Source of the DNA: Casuarius casuarius
Lineage: Eukaryota > Chordata > Aves > Casuariiformes > Casuariidae
Reading direction: 5' to 3'
DNA length: 64,000 bases
Assembly: GCA_003342895.1 (NCBI GenBank)
Contig: PTFA01000011.1
Coordinates: 2,529,644 to 2,593,643 of the forward strand
Part shown: positions 62,550 through 64,000 of the stretch, in pieces
How positions within the stretch are numbered: position 1 is the stretch's first letter
Layout of the letters: the number at the start of each line of letters is the position of its first letter
Notes under the pieces: generated by a model
Seen by the model: the letters and a program-made list of their open reading frames with translations, nothing else
The model's database searches: none
Told to the model about the DNA's origin: nothing
Program-made: the position numbers and the translations under genes

Positions 62550-62640
62550 AGTGGACTATAAGTGCCTCCTCACAGGTGAGGAAATTGAGCTTCATGGCAA
62601 TGGGAATAAACCAGTGAGGGGGTGAAAAATGACACCTCTG
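62550..62640 (-). mobile_element. Doubtful MIR-like relic (antisense)
   Basis: 'ctcacaggtgaggaaattga' with 'gcttcatggcaatgg' resembles 'ttttacagatgaggaaactgaggc'. Only about 35 bases can be matched, and the downstream order is unclear. Confidence 0.3.
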
Positions 62641-62963
62641 CTTCCTAAGCTCTCCTACTTGTCATAACTGTTCTCCTATGAACCAAATATGGTGGTGAAA
62701 GGGAGACAGAGGAAGCAAGCCTTCACAAATAGGGATGGAAACTTGAAGAAAAAACACACAGGGTCAGGGGAAAGGCTGTTTGTCTGTTTGAAGTAATAAA
62801 ATTTGCAAGGGAATTTTTGGACAGCCTCAGAAACTGAGAAACTAAACATGAGGCATCATTGTCTTATGGTTCCTCTCAAAGACAGCTCTGCTAGAACTTG
62901 CTAAGCTGTTTGAGAACATTCAGTTTATTGAGGCTGTGATTTTCAGAAGGTCCAGAGATCTGA

Positions 62964-62996
62964 TTGGTACCAAACTTTGGTACCAACTGGTACCCA
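62964..62996. repeat. Cluster of three GGTACC palindromes
   Basis: TTGGTACCAA occurs twice (62,964-62,973 and 62,977-62,986), and a third copy reads CTGGTACCCA directly after. Spacing is 13 then 10 bases. Confidence 0.9.
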
Positions 62997-64000
62997 ATTC
63001 CATTTTTTAATTGGAAATCAGACCCTTAACTAATATTACAGCATTTGGGACAGGTGTGTGTGTGCGAGGGGAAGGAAATCACAGCTTTAAAATGCAAGAG
63101 TTAGGCCTGAAAACCCAAACCTGTAAATATTTATCATGAAAGCAGTATTTGCTATGGGCTCCCCTTTCCTCAGAGCTTCACTCAGGAGTATCACAGAGCA
63201 AAATCTGACTGATACATTTTCACGAGAGGCAGATATTGGTCAGATCAATCTTCTCTTACCCGGCGTTCACCTCTGGATATAGCCAGAATGCTTAGAAAAA
63301 CTAAATCAATGCCACATCAGTACAGTTTTGTGTTCCAGCTTTATTACTAAGGTGCAAGTTGACAGCCTGTTAGAAGTTATATGCAGGGTTCACAGGGAAA
63401 GCTGCCTACAGCAGAGGTAGTGAAGTGGAAGCTAGCGAGGAGGAGTGCCATGATTTTGAGCATGCCTCTGGTGAGCATCATTGCTGTAAGAATGGAGCTG
63501 TCCAGATCTCTCTGATTCTTGACTGTTGTAGGAAAATGGGATCAAGAGAGGGTGATGGAACCATCAGCCAGGCAAAGCCTCCATAGAGCAAGGAGCTGCT
63601 GGTACGTCAGTGGTCAAACAGTATTTCTCCCTTATAAGCCTGGAAAACTTTTCCCCCTTCCTTATCATCTTCAAGTGCACCTTCCCACACAAGGCAGTTA
63701 CTGGGAACAGAGTATCATACAATGCTTTGTACCACAAGCTCATATTTCAAAATTCTCAGAAAGAACTAACAGAAATAAATGCATCTTTAACATAACTCTT
63801 CCAGCTTCAGCTTAATTTTGTCACTTACATGACACTTCCAGTAAATAAATATTTCAAATGGGAAATCTCCCGTGGAGATAACTATAAGTTTATTGATTGT
63901 CAAGGTAATAACTCTGAAACACAGAAATCTGAAACCTCTTGACCAGAAGGGGAATAGAAAATACCTCTTACAGGAGCCAGCTTTTATGAGAAGATAATTT
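62997..64000. other. Unique sequence, no gene
   Basis: A '(gt)n' patch is at about 63,055-63,064 and a frame at 63,519-63,815 (+, 98 codons) has no recognisable domain or splice pair. Nothing else is identified up to the window end. Confidence 0.45.

Noticed and set aside
1..64000. CRISPR arrays, bacterial operons, tRNA or rRNA genes, prophage
   Set aside because: No spaced direct repeats, no cloverleaf-like segments and no gene clusters; the DNA is vertebrate in character.

Overview
The window looks like amniote, most likely avian, nuclear DNA. It is AT-rich, with no bacterial-style gene packing and no long reading frame. It holds about 27 isolated single N bases, many CR1 (chicken repeat 1 type) LINE fragments in several states of decay, and a few very old MIR-like SINE fragments. 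The 2.6 kb and 7.4-8.0 kb CR1 copies keep the family's 3' end and RT C-terminal sense, and the mix of well-preserved and ancient CR1 with very few other repeats is typical of birds. I cannot name the species or locus, and crocodilian or turtle DNA is not strictly excluded.

Layout. 1-10 kb: unique sequence with CR1 pieces at 2.6, 5.4 and 7.4 kb, a CpG cluster at 9.2 kb, and a possible small minus-strand exon at 9,945-10,038. 10-20 kb: mostly unique, with a short CR1 relic at 10.7 kb, an alternating purine/pyrimidine tract at 10.83 kb and a MIR-like SINE at 14.5 kb. 20-22 kb: two old CR1 fragments in opposite orientation. 22-37 kb: long unique stretches, small repeat relics (29.0, 33.0, 34.1 kb), a GC-rich block (35.7-36.5 kb) and AT-rich blocks that resemble conserved non-coding elements. 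37-41 kb: an old antisense CR1 (37.4-38.1 kb), a tandem duplication and a doubtful CR1. 41-52 kb: GC-rich blocks, microsatellites, G-quadruplex motifs, a MIR-like SINE (48.0 kb) and a possible solo LTR (51.3-51.6 kb). 52-64 kb: a sense CR1 (55.7 kb), a possible minus-strand terminal exon with 3' UTR and poly(A) signal (57.9-58.6 kb), an antisense CR1 (58.9-59.5 kb), a MIR-like SINE (61.1 kb) and a CA repeat (62.25 kb).

No protein-coding gene is established. The best guess is a gene-poor interval or the inside of very large introns. The two candidate exons are both on the minus strand, but nothing in the sequence shows that they belong to one gene. I found no novel multi-gene system, no CRISPR array, no recognisable tRNA or rRNA and no intact mobile element. 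All repeat family calls come from remembered consensus features and were not checked by database search.
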